Source: Cellulosilyticum sp.
GTDB taxonomy: Bacteria > Bacillota > Clostridia > Lachnospirales > Cellulosilyticaceae
Length of the DNA: 64,000 nt
Direction: 5' to 3'
Assembly (NCBI GenBank): GCA_015058045.1
Contig: SVDC01000002.1
Span: forward strand, 62,001-126,000
Part shown: one piece after another, positions 16,981 to 24,865 of the stretch
Layout: every line of letters starts with the position of its first letter
Numbering within the stretch: position 1 is the stretch's first letter
Translations under genes and position numbers: made by a program
The notes under the pieces: generated by a model
Database searches by the model: none
What the model was told of the DNA's origin: nothing
Seen by the model: only the letters and a program-made list of their open reading frames with translations

Positions 16981-18198
16981 TTAAGCAGCCCATTCAAAGT
17001 CATAATCATGCTCCTTGTAATCAAGGAATACACTGTTTGCAACAATATCATTGTAGCGAAGCTTTGTAGAAGGGCTAGTGAGCTGTGTAGACTGCACAGT
17101 TTTCTTCTCAAACTCAGATAAAATCTCGATAAGCTGACAATACACATCAATAGCTGTACAAGTCATGTACATATTATCGAATGTTTCAGCGATATCTAAT
17201 GAGATCTGCTTTGGAAGTCTAAGAGTCATGCATAAATGTCTTAAACAACCACCAGGATTTTTAATCTTTGTATTGGCCATCTTTTCCAATACATTCTCCA
17301 AGTCAGAGATTAATGGCATTACTTTTGGCAAAATGTTTGTTGTCCATTTTGTAATTGAAGCTCCAGTAGAGTGCTTCATGCCAATACCATCAGTAAATGG
17401 CATCTTGTAAGAAATCTTTCCATCGTCGTTTAAAACGCAAAGGAAAGGAGAAACTTTAGCAGTAGAATTTCCAACATCAGATGTAACAAATGTTAATCCG
17501 ATTTTCCATTCTTTGTTTTCTACGTTTGTTCCGATTAAGATGTCTTTGATGGTTTTTTCTGCATCCTCATCATGTAAAAGAAAGTCTGCAGAAAGAAACT
17601 CGTGATTTACCTGAGAGCCAACGAATTCAAAATCAGCCCATTCGCAAGAGAGAGCTGTTTCAAGTTCATTGAGCAATTCATTGGTAGACAATACCTCATA
17701 CTTAGAAGAGCGAACAGTGGCAATCTTATTGTCTCTAAATAAAACTTTGCAGTTTTCTTTATAAAGAGCGAGACAAGTAGAGATAATATTTGCCTTGACG
17801 GTTGGATCAAGAGCATCCACCATATTCTTTTCTTCTACATTTCTAATAGAACGGCCGCCAAGTCCTGCTCTCTCTAATAGTGGTGAGATAGCAGTATAGC
17901 GAAGAGGGAATGTTCCTAGACCACCCTTGTTATTAGGGCATTCAAGTACGAGGCCCATTTCACCGTACTCTGGGTTCATTGCTTCAACAATTTGTTCCTC
18001 AGAAATTTCTGGAGAAGGTAATTGTGAAAGACATGCCTGAGCTAAAATAGGTGAATCAAGTGGTAAACCAACGGCTTTTAATTCGTTAACATAAGGCTCA
18101 CGCCATACGTCAGTGCGTTCACGAGTCTCAACAAACTCGTGAAAATTTTCGAGATTATCGATTTTAATTTCTTCAAAGTCCTTTAAAAAGGTATTCAT
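16981..18198 (-). CDS. Hypothetical 405-aa plasmid protein
   Basis: Not recognised. A soluble, mildly acidic protein with mixed alpha/beta sequence and few low-complexity segments. Features include SRQ-poor helices at the N-terminus, a GGLGTFPLRYTAIS segment near residue 95 and a conserved-looking GGCLRHLCMTLRLP near residue 310. It is expressed alone from one of the promoter/terminator leaders at 18.33-18.43 kb plus a three-hairpin 5' UTR, with a strong SD (AAGGAGG). Extensive leader control suggests a tightly regulated product. Confidence 0.6.
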   Translation of the reverse strand: MNTFLKDFEEIKIDNLENFHEFVETRERTDVWREPYVNELKAVGLPLDSPILAQACLSQLPSPEISEEQIVEAMNPEYGEMGLVLECPNNKGGLGTFPLRYTAISPLLERAGLGGRSIRNVEEKNMVDALDPTVKANIISTCLALYKENCKVLFRDNKIATVRSSKYEVLSTNELLNELETALSCEWADFEFVGSQVNHEFLSADFLLHDEDAEKTIKDILIGTNVENKEWKIGLTFVTSDVGNSTAKVSPFLCVLNDDGKISYKMPFTDGIGMKHSTGASITKWTTNILPKVMPLISDLENVLEKMANTKIKNPGGCLRHLCMTLRLPKQISLDIAETFDNMYMTCTAIDVYCQLIEILSEFEKKTVQSTQLTSPSTKLRYNDIVANSVFLDYKEHDYDFEWAA

Positions 18199-18226
18199 GT
18201 TTTTTATCCTCCTTAGATAAAAATTG

Positions 18227-18282
18227 AGCCACCCGTCGGTGACTATTAATAATCACCTTTAGGTGCCTCTCACGTTAAGAGG
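18227..18282 (-). promoter_or_regulatory. Three-hairpin 5' leader of the 405-aa gene
   Basis: Minus-strand order: CCTCT..AGAGG hairpin, CACC-TAAA-GGTG hairpin, then AGTCACC-GACG-GGTGGCT just before the SD. The GGTGA of hairpin 2 could instead pair with TCACC of hairpin 3. The same layout occurs at 59.5 and 61.5 kb. Confidence 0.6.
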
Positions 18283-18326
18283 ATATTCATTTATGTAATC
18301 ATCATAAAAGATGTTGTTTCATTAAC

Positions 18327-18431
18327 AAAAAAATACCCCTGCTAAGCTAGGAGTTTCCTTTGTTAACGGGGGTATTAATAAGTTTAATTTATTTACTTGT
18401 ACATAATATCATATAATCATTACATTTTCAA
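18327..18431 (-). promoter_or_regulatory. Leader promoter with early terminator, copy A1
   Basis: Minus strand: -35 TTGAAA, 17 bp, extended -10 TGATATTAT, then conserved AAGTAAATAAATT in the initial transcript. This is followed by an ACCCC/GGGGT stem with inner GTTAA/TTAGC pairing and TTTTTTT ending near 18327. A transcript from here would be about 70 nt unless termination is overcome before the 405-aa gene. Confidence 0.7.
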
Positions 18432-18983
18432 TTATGATTTCACTTTAGATACGTAAACATAATAACTATCCTGGACAATATACGTATCGTCATCATCAAT
18501 ATATGCACGATTTTCTGTTATATAAGCAGTAATTTGATTTCCTTTTTTGGCTTTAAAAGCACGAGGTACGGGCAATCTTATTAGCTGATCATCTTTAGTG
18601 ATTATGCGTACATAAAAGGATTTGTCTACGAAGAAGTCTTTTTCTTTTTCTAGTTTCTTAGTAATTACGTTTTTGGCATTTGGCAAATTTGAATCATAAT
18701 AATCGCCAACAACTTTGATTACTTTGCCATTAAGGTAATTATCTATCTTAATAGATACAACAGCAATACCAGTTATTCCAAAGAGTAATCCAAATAAAAT
18801 CAAATAAGGATTAAGTGTCACTATACTAAGTACCAGAGATACAAATATGAATACGAACCACAATATGATTGTGTTCATAAAGCGACTCTGCATAATTTCA
18901 TCTATATCAAAAAATGTAGCATTAGCGTACTCGCCTCTACCTTTATAAATCTTAGATATAAGACCACGGAATTTTTCTACCAT
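18432..18983 (-). CDS. Membrane protein, two transmembrane helices
   Basis: The ORF track starts at a TTG inside the SD; the ATG at 18983, preceded by GGAGGTGTGT, is the likely start (MVEKFRGLISKIYKG, 183 aa). Two helices span about residues 37-78 (IILWFVFIFVSLVLSIVTL and YLILFGLLFGITGIAVV). The C-terminal 100 residues are soluble with several beta strands. No family recognised. It follows the zinc-ribbon membrane gene by a few bases, so the two probably work together at the membrane. Confidence 0.65.
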   Translation of the reverse strand: MVEKFRGLISKIYKGRGEYANATFFDIDEIMQSRFMNTIILWFVFIFVSLVLSIVTLNPYLILFGLLFGITGIAVVSIKIDNYLNGKVIKVVGDYYDSNLPNAKNVITKKLEKEKDFFVDKSFYVRIITKDDQLIRLPVPRAFKAKKGNQITAYITENRAYIDDDDTYIVQDSYYVYVSKVKS

Positions 18984-18995
18984 ACACACCTCCAA

Positions 18996-20336
18996 TTAAA
19001 GCATATAAATAAAATATGCTGTAAAGAATATTAACCCTGCGAAAATGCCAACGACTTTTAATATGCTACGTGGTGGGATAATATCTGGCTCTGGATCGAT
19101 AAAAGGCTGAGCGTCGCTATAATATCCATCTTTATTTGAATTGAATACGGTCTTTTCTACCTTTCTACCGATATCATCGTTAATATCAATTACACGCTCA
19201 TCATCACCAGGTAATGTATGTTTCTTCTTTGACTTTGTAATGTTCTTTACAAACTTAGCAGCTATGCTCATTTGAGGCTCTTCGTCCTCATAGTCGTCTT
19301 CAGGCAAATCATCCACATCATCTAGCCACTCATCTGCTTCGGCAACTTCCTCATAATCATCCTCATCCTCGTCGTCCTCTGGAGAATAATAATCATCATC
19401 TGACTCTACATCGTTTTCAACAACAGGCTCTGGCATGACAGGTTGTGTTGATGTAGGCTTTTTCTTAGGCTTTGGCGCACGAGTAGCCACAGCGTTTAAA
19501 TCGCTGAATAGATCTAAATCAGACTCTGACTCATCTGGGGCTTCAGTTTCACTTTCCGCTGCAACTTCTTCTGATACGTGCTCAGTTTGTTCTTCAGGTT
19601 CAGCTTCTGCAACTGTTGTTTCATTGGCTGCATCCTCGTCATCAATAGAATCATCATCTAAATAATCTTCATCTGGGATAGATACATTTGGTGTTCCAAG
19701 AATATCTGCATCTGAAAAATCATTTTCATCATCTAAATCTGCAAGCACGGCCGTAACAGGAATATCATCGTCATCATCATCGGAAGCTTCATTATCCCAA
19801 ATATCGCCAACAACCTCTTCCTCATCATCCTCATCTTCAGGATCATAGTATTCATCATCAACAACAATCGATGTTTTTTCCTCTACCTCGTTATCGACTG
19901 TGATGTAATCATCATCGTCATACAAAGCATCCAGTTCTGGTGGAATATAATCACTTGAATTATCCTCAAATAATGATAGATCTTCTTTTGGAATTGGTGT
20001 TTGTTGCTTTGGAGCGGGTCTACTATTCTGATTAAACTCTTTTTTTACAACAGGTTTATTGTTTTCAGGCTTTTGTGTAGGCTCCTGTTTTTTAGGGGCT
20101 TGCTTCTTTTCGTTATTTTTTGAAGTGTTATCGCTTTGAGTAGGGATATTAATTCCCATAAAGTTTTTGGAATTAACAACAGAACTCTTTTTATTTGATT
20201 GAGCACTTAAGCTTTTTATTACTTCTTTATTGTTTTTCAAAAAAGCATTACACAATGGACAAGTCATTGTTTTCCTAAATGCTGCAACATCGCTAATTTC
20301 CTTTCTACATGCAGGGCATATAATTTTGTTATCCAT
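18996..20336 (-). CDS. Zinc-ribbon, acidic, C-terminally anchored membrane protein
   Basis: A 446-aa protein. Residues 6-30 form a zinc ribbon (CPAC then CPLC). A very long disordered segment rich in Asp/Glu, with Pro/Lys/Gln patches, runs to about residue 370. A single C-terminal membrane helix (ILKVVGIFAGLIFFTAYFIYML) leaves the bulk in the cytoplasm as a tail-anchored protein. The acid tract resembles that of the lysozyme-domain protein at 9.3-11.3 kb. Function unknown. Driven by the AAAAGTGAT promoter class. Confidence 0.65.
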   Translation of the reverse strand: MDNKIICPACRKEISDVAAFRKTMTCPLCNAFLKNNKEVIKSLSAQSNKKSSVVNSKNFMGINIPTQSDNTSKNNEKKQAPKKQEPTQKPENNKPVVKKEFNQNSRPAPKQQTPIPKEDLSLFEDNSSDYIPPELDALYDDDDYITVDNEVEEKTSIVVDDEYYDPEDEDDEEEVVGDIWDNEASDDDDDDIPVTAVLADLDDENDFSDADILGTPNVSIPDEDYLDDDSIDDEDAANETTVAEAEPEEQTEHVSEEVAAESETEAPDESESDLDLFSDLNAVATRAPKPKKKPTSTQPVMPEPVVENDVESDDDYYSPEDDEDEDDYEEVAEADEWLDDVDDLPEDDYEDEEPQMSIAAKFVKNITKSKKKHTLPGDDERVIDINDDIGRKVEKTVFNSNKDGYYSDAQPFIDPEPDIIPPRSILKVVGIFAGLIFFTAYFIYML

Positions 20337-20375
20337 TAAGCTTTTCCTTTCTTTTAAGCATTTTTATATAACTGT

Positions 20376-20404
20376 ATAATAGCACAATATCACTTTTAAG
20401 TAAA
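20376..20404 (-). promoter_or_regulatory. Promoter of the zinc-ribbon membrane operon with AAAAGTGAT element
   Basis: Minus strand: -35 TTTACT, 17 bp containing AAAAGTGAT, -10 TATTAT, with 7 nt between element and -10. Confidence 0.65.
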
Positions 20405-20414
20405 TGTAAAAAAA

Positions 20415-20435
20415 TACCACCCACATAGGGTGGTA
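20415..20435 (-). terminator. Terminator after the XRE regulator
   Basis: TACCACCC/GGGTGGTA stem followed by TTTTTTTAC on the minus strand. Confidence 0.8.
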
Positions 20436-20444
20436 CGTAAAATG

Positions 20445-21197
20445 CTATTTATCATAGTAACTTCTTGCTTTTTGCTTATCGTAACTATATCCGTATGCCA
20501 AGTAAGCTTTTTTAAGTCCGCTATATGGAAGTACAAGTCCATCATTATTTACAAGAGCTGTTTTATTCTCGTTATGATGATACCATCCATCATATAAAGA
20601 CCTAACGGATCTATCAGTAGTAATCATCTGGATATATATAGGTTCTCGATTTAAAAGTTCTTGCATAGAAAATGATTTCTTCTGTTCAAGAGGATCATCT
20701 AGTCTACTAATATCAGCTACATAATATTTTGCTTTATTCTTTTCACACTCAACGACTTTTACAATATCATCTGAAAATACAAATATATCTCTTGACCTAT
20801 TATAAATAGCCCATCCATTTTCATGCGCCAATGTTTCACTAAAATCTACATATACTGGTTGTTTATCGAAAGCGTATAATTCCCAGAATTCAATTTCGTC
20901 CTTTTTGTAGTTAAAACTACTTTTTTCCTCATGAAATCCCTGCTCGTTATCAGTTAATCCAAGTAAATAGTCTTTAGTTACTCCGAAAAGCTGAGATAGT
21001 GGCTCAAGATAGACCATTGAAATTGCTCTGTCCCTGGTTTCCCACATAGATACCATTGACTGAGATACTTCATTTTCCTTTGGAGATAATTCAGAAAGTT
21101 TAAGCCCAAATACTTTCTGGCTCCAGTCGTTTTTTACTCTACATTTAGCAACTCGCTCATTGACAATACGAGGACCATAATCTCTTTTGTTTGGCAT
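20445..21197 (-). CDS. XRE-family transcriptional regulator
   Basis: A 250-aa protein. Residues 10-75 form a Cro/C1-type HTH with an enlarged loop (RVAKCRVKNDWSQKVFGLKL, then QSMVSMWETRDRAIS and LSQLFGVTKDYLLGL). The C-terminal 160 residues form an unrecognised sensor or dimer domain with aromatic residues. It is divergent from the 98-aa/signal peptidase operon across 190 bp that include a 27-bp palindrome next to the opposite -35 box. It is the best local candidate to bind that palindrome. Confidence 0.85.
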   Translation of the reverse strand: MPNKRDYGPRIVNERVAKCRVKNDWSQKVFGLKLSELSPKENEVSQSMVSMWETRDRAISMVYLEPLSQLFGVTKDYLLGLTDNEQGFHEEKSSFNYKKDEIEFWELYAFDKQPVYVDFSETLAHENGWAIYNRSRDIFVFSDDIVKVVECEKNKAKYYVADISRLDDPLEQKKSFSMQELLNREPIYIQMITTDRSVRSLYDGWYHHNENKTALVNNDGLVLPYSGLKKAYLAYGYSYDKQKARSYYDK

Positions 21198-21248
21198 AAT
21201 ATCTCTCCTTGTTAAATTTATCGGTCTGAAAAACCTTTTTTATCTAAC

Positions 21249-21277
21249 ATATTAAAAATAGCATAATTGCAAATCAA
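21249..21277 (-). promoter_or_regulatory. Promoter of the XRE gene
   Basis: Minus strand: TTGATT, 17-bp spacer, TAATAT, about 50 bp upstream of the start codon. Confidence 0.55.
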
Positions 21278-21299
21278 ATACCATAATTTAACAAAATTT

Positions 21300-21326
21300 A
21301 ATATAACATTTTTAAAATGTTATATT
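21300..21326. promoter_or_regulatory. 27-bp palindromic operator abutting the -35 box
   Basis: AATATAACATTTT and AAAATGTTATATT, 13-bp arms around one base, end exactly where the -35 TTGACA begins. A dimeric regulator, probably the divergent XRE protein, is the likely ligand. Confidence 0.6.
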
Positions 21327-21355
21327 TTGACATAAAAGTGATATTATGCTATAAT
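21327..21355 (+). promoter_or_regulatory. Strong sigma-A promoter of the signal peptidase operon
   Basis: Consensus -35 TTGACA, 17-bp spacer with AAAAGTGAT, then TGC and consensus -10 TATAAT. AAAAGTGAT to -10 spacing is 7 nt as in the other four members of the class. Confidence 0.85.
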
Positions 21356-21387
21356 ATAACATATAAGAAATAAGGAGGTCACACGAT

Positions 21388-21684
21388 ATGAGTGAGTTGA
21401 TACTGGATAAAAAGGCGGTATTACTTGAAAATTCAAGCCAAATGCGTCATTGCATAAAGCAATGTTACGAATGTGGTATGCTGCACAGAAAATTAAAAAG
21501 CCAAAATTTGTCCTTCCCTTGTTACATGACTATTGATCACATAAAGGATAATTTATATATGGTAGAAGTAAACACGGAAGGGCTTGAGAGTGAAAATTCG
21601 GTTGAAAAACTAGGATATTTTTCAATCACATTGAAACAGTTTAAGCAGATGACAAAGGAGATTTTTAAGAATGAAGAAGTTTAA
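21388..21684 (+). CDS. Small hypothetical protein upstream of signal peptidase fusion
   Basis: A 98-aa soluble protein with a Cys-containing segment (RHCIKQCYECGMLHRKL) and a C-terminal helix (LKQFKQMTKEIFKN). The start at 21388 has the SD AAGGAGG. The end overlaps the next gene by 14 bp, so translation is coupled. No family recognised. Confidence 0.65.
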   Translation: MSELILDKKAVLLENSSQMRHCIKQCYECGMLHRKLKSQNLSFPCYMTIDHIKDNLYMVEVNTEGLESENSVEKLGYFSITLKQFKQMTKEIFKNEEV

Positions 21685-23530
21685 TAAAATAGTATATTTT
21701 TTATTCTCTGTTATCGCTTCTTTAATACTGCTTATGCCAGTGAATGTTAATGCTGAAGGCAACTCGAAGAGCGTAGAGCTTACACTAAATAAAGACTATA
21801 AGAACTGCGAAATTAAGCTTACTTTTTCTGAAGCAGGAGATTATGAGGCATCAATAACAGATGGAACAGATAAGAATACTTATTATTTCGGTAAAGTTGA
21901 TTCAACAACAATGACTTGTCAGATTGAAAAGGCTAAGGCAGGTACATGGACAGTTACCGTAACAGGTGAAGGAAGTGTTCCGAAGTTCACAGCTTCTATG
22001 AATGGAAATGCTGATACAACAACATCAGCTGTTGATGATAGTATTTCTGTTGGTAAAGATATTGTTGGCCTAAGCGTTTATTTTAAAGACAATTATCTTG
22101 TTGCTGAATGGGCAGATGATACAGTAGGAAATGTAAATGTTAGAGTTTCTAATCTTGATAATTCAGAGCAAATTGCAAAAGAAACTGTTAGTGAAAAGCA
22201 TTTTGAAGTAGAAATCCCTGCAACAGTAAAGAATATTACTGTTGGTATTGTACCAAGTTCATCATCGTCGGTTACTGGGGCAGAGCAGGTTTTTACATTT
22301 GAAGTGCCATCATATCCAAGTGATGTAAATGTTGAATTTCCATCAGCAGAGTATGTTAATTCTACAGAATTAACTGCAAAAGTAAATATAAACGCTACAT
22401 ATTCATTTTTAGTTGAAGTAAACGGAACTAAGACATATGAAAGCAAAGACAATGGTGCGGGAGAGTATGATGTACCAGTTACTCTTTCTATGGATTCAAG
22501 TAACAATGTAAAGCTTTATGTCATTGATGAAAACGGTAATATGTTTTCTCAGACAAAGGATTATATCGTTGATCTAACAGCACCTGAGCTTTCATTAGCA
22601 GGTGATTATGATAACCTTTCAACTTATGCCGATACAGTAGAGTTTAGCGGTACTATTGCTGATTACGATACATTTGTTATCAATGACGAAAATATCGTTC
22701 CAACAAGTGATGGTACATGGACTTATAAGGCAACACTTCATTTAGGAGAAAACACTGTTAATATCAAAGCAACTGATTTAGCAGGGAATGTAACTGAATA
22801 CAATTTTGTAGTTCAGATGTTAGAGCAGAAAACAGATTATACAAAGATATACGTTACAATAGGGTTTGTACTTGTTATCATTATTGTAGCAGCTATTATT
22901 TTCATTAAGAAGAACCCTAGACAGCCAAAGCAAACAAAAACAAAAAAGGTAAAGGCTTCTAGTAAAGTACAAAAGCCTAAAACAGTAAAGGAAAAGAAAG
23001 AAAAAGAACCAGTGAAATTATCAGTATCAAAGAAGAAAGTAATCAAATTAGTAATTGATTATGTTCTTCCAGTAGTAGCAATTTTATATGTGTTTAACTT
23101 TGTACTTCTTGCAGGTATGATCTCAAGCGGAAGTATGGAACCTACATTAATGACTGGTTCAGTAATGTTTGGTAACAGACTTGCTTATGTAAAGAATGAT
23201 GTGCAAAGAGGAGATATTATTTTCTTTAAGCATGAAAATTCAGTAGCAGGCAAAAGAGTAATCGGTATTACAGGTGATAAGATTGAGTTCTTCGATGGTG
23301 ATGTTTACCTCAATGGTGAGAAGTTAGAAGAAGATTATCTTGCATTTGATACAGATACAAATTGCAGCGAATCATTCGTAGTGCCAGAGGGTAAACTTTT
23401 TGTAATGGGTGATAATAGAGAAAATTCATCTGATTCAAGAGCGTGGGAAAACCCTTATGTTGATCCATCTGATATTGTTGCTAAATTAATATTTGTGACC
23501 CCACCATGGTTTGCAAACTTATATTATTAA
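21671..23530 (+). CDS. Signal peptidase I fused to an Ig-like ectodomain
   Basis: A 619-aa protein. It opens with a cleavable-type signal (MKKFNKIVYFLFSVIASLIL) followed by an outside region of about 350 residues containing Ig-like beta domains; the last (LDLTAPELSLAGDYDN-type, then GTIADYDTFVINDENI) resembles Big/bacterial Ig repeats. A membrane helix near residues 395-415, a Lys-rich cytoplasmic linker and a second helix (DYVLPVVAILYVFNFVLLAG) precede a SipS-type catalytic domain. Ser is in SGSMEPTL (about residue 486), the Lys base in GKRVIG (about 527) and the structural motif is GDNRENSSDSR. It should cleave signal peptides outside the membrane. The N-terminal ectodomain is unusual and may recruit plasmid-encoded surface proteins. 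Confidence 0.85.
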   Translation: MKKFNKIVYFLFSVIASLILLMPVNVNAEGNSKSVELTLNKDYKNCEIKLTFSEAGDYEASITDGTDKNTYYFGKVDSTTMTCQIEKAKAGTWTVTVTGEGSVPKFTASMNGNADTTTSAVDDSISVGKDIVGLSVYFKDNYLVAEWADDTVGNVNVRVSNLDNSEQIAKETVSEKHFEVEIPATVKNITVGIVPSSSSSVTGAEQVFTFEVPSYPSDVNVEFPSAEYVNSTELTAKVNINATYSFLVEVNGTKTYESKDNGAGEYDVPVTLSMDSSNNVKLYVIDENGNMFSQTKDYIVDLTAPELSLAGDYDNLSTYADTVEFSGTIADYDTFVINDENIVPTSDGTWTYKATLHLGENTVNIKATDLAGNVTEYNFVVQMLEQKTDYTKIYVTIGFVLVIIIVAAIIFIKKNPRQPKQTKTKKVKASSKVQKPKTVKEKKEKEPVKLSVSKKKVIKLVIDYVLPVVAILYVFNFVLLAGMISSGSMEPTLMTGSVMFGNRLAYVKNDVQRGDIIFFKHENSVAGKRVIGITGDKIEFFDGDVYLNGEKLEEDYLAFDTDTNCSESFVVPEGKLFVMGDNRENSSDSRAWENPYVDPSDIVAKLIFVTPPWFANLYY

Positions 23531-23545
23531 TAAAGGCATAAAAAT

Positions 23546-23569
23546 AAGGAGTAGCAGTTGCTACTCCTT
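23546..23569. terminator. Bidirectional terminator between converging genes
   Basis: AAGGAGTAGC/GCTACTCCTT perfect stem with T-rich flanks. Confidence 0.8.
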
Positions 23570-23581
23570 AAATTATGTCAT

Positions 23582-24862
23582 TTATGATGCTTTTTTGATA
23601 ATATCAATTAAATAGAATACTTCAGAGTTCTCTAAAGTTCCCTGCTCGAACATGACATTTACAAGTGTATTGTCATTGTTTGCTGCATTCTTAAATAATA
23701 AATTGAAATCATCACCATCACCAATGAACTTCTCCTTGTCCATCGCTAAATGATATGTGGTTTTACCCTTTGAGCCGTCTTTCATCTTTCCCTTAAAATC
23801 ACACATATAAATATTACCATTTACTTTCTTAAAGGCTGATTCAATGTAGATTTCAGCGGTATTTGCTACCTGCATAGGAGTTTCTTTTTTAGGCTGCTCT
23901 GAAACTGTATTAGTTGGAACTGCCTGCTCTGACTCTACAGGTGTATCTTCATACTTAGATGAAGCATTGTTGTTAGAAGCGTTCTTTCGCTGTGCAGCGA
24001 GCATTTCTTCTGACTGCTTAATGCCTTCTCTTGTTAACTCTTCATACTTAATAGTAAAGTATTCTTCAAGTTCAGCGAAAAGTCTTAATGCTTCAGCAAA
24101 GTTAAGATTAATTGTACCAGACTTTTCATCTTCAGCAGTATCGGCAAGAATTTTATCTAATCCATTCTCTGTCTTTTCTGTCTTAGCATAATAATTAGTT
24201 ATACTAACTTTGAGAGGAGAGTCAGCTCCTGGATAGAACATAATAGAACCGTCATAGCATAATACTTTGCCATTAGAATTTTTCTTATATGCGTTTGATC
24301 TAAGACCAGACTTAAATAAGCATAACTCTATAGAATCAGCCGATGCATTGATTTGCTCGGTTGAGAGGGCAAGAGCTTCATCAATAGCATCAATGAACTG
24401 CTGATTGCTCCTGTATTCGGCAACGTGCTCCTGAAGGAATGCTCTTTGTTTTGTAAGAACTTCCCTGCCTTTTGGGTTCTCTTTAAGCACCTGGGCTGCT
24501 GTTTTACCTTGAGTATCACGACCTGATTTAAAAACAAGTGTGAAAGCGGGAGTGTTTGCACCCTTTTTTGGTGTAAACTTAGCCTTTAAGTGCATTTCTT
24601 TTGCCATGTTTGCAAGCTCTCTAAATTCTATATAAGAATTTGCATTCTCTGGTACATCAGAGAAGAATCGCATATTCATGGTAGAAGATTGACCTTTATT
24701 GATAATAGCAAAATTAAAACGAGAAAACTTCTCGTGCATTGCCGATAAAGGATTAACTCCATCTGTAAAAGAAGCTGAAGGTTCAACGATAAGCTGAACG
24801 TTTTCTCTCATAAATGGTCTAAATGATGCAGGACGCATCTCTTTATTGTTATTGTTACTCAT
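23582..24862 (-). CDS. Hypothetical protein of the recombination operon
   Basis: A 426-aa soluble protein, Asn-rich at the N-terminus. The middle (FTLVFKSGRDTQGKTAAQVL) and C-terminal beta-rich part (IYMCDFKGKMKDGSKGKTTYH) are separated by a low-complexity Asn/Ser/Pro linker at about residues 295-330. No family recognised. Its SD (GGAGG) sits at the end of the RecD-like gene and the gap is 3 bp, so it belongs to the YqaJ-RecD operon and probably acts in DNA metabolism. Confidence 0.6.
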   Translation of the reverse strand: MSNNNNKEMRPASFRPFMRENVQLIVEPSASFTDGVNPLSAMHEKFSRFNFAIINKGQSSTMNMRFFSDVPENANSYIEFRELANMAKEMHLKAKFTPKKGANTPAFTLVFKSGRDTQGKTAAQVLKENPKGREVLTKQRAFLQEHVAEYRSNQQFIDAIDEALALSTEQINASADSIELCLFKSGLRSNAYKKNSNGKVLCYDGSIMFYPGADSPLKVSITNYYAKTEKTENGLDKILADTAEDEKSGTINLNFAEALRLFAELEEYFTIKYEELTREGIKQSEEMLAAQRKNASNNNASSKYEDTPVESEQAVPTNTVSEQPKKETPMQVANTAEIYIESAFKKVNGNIYMCDFKGKMKDGSKGKTTYHLAMDKEKFIGDGDDFNLLFKNAANNDNTLVNVMFEQGTLENSEVFYLIDIIKKAS

Positions 24863-24865
24863 AAT

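Noticed and set aside
16981-18198. 405-aa protein as a DUF932-type phage/plasmid protein
   Set aside because: Only a vague impression; no diagnostic motif could be pointed to, so it was left unassigned.
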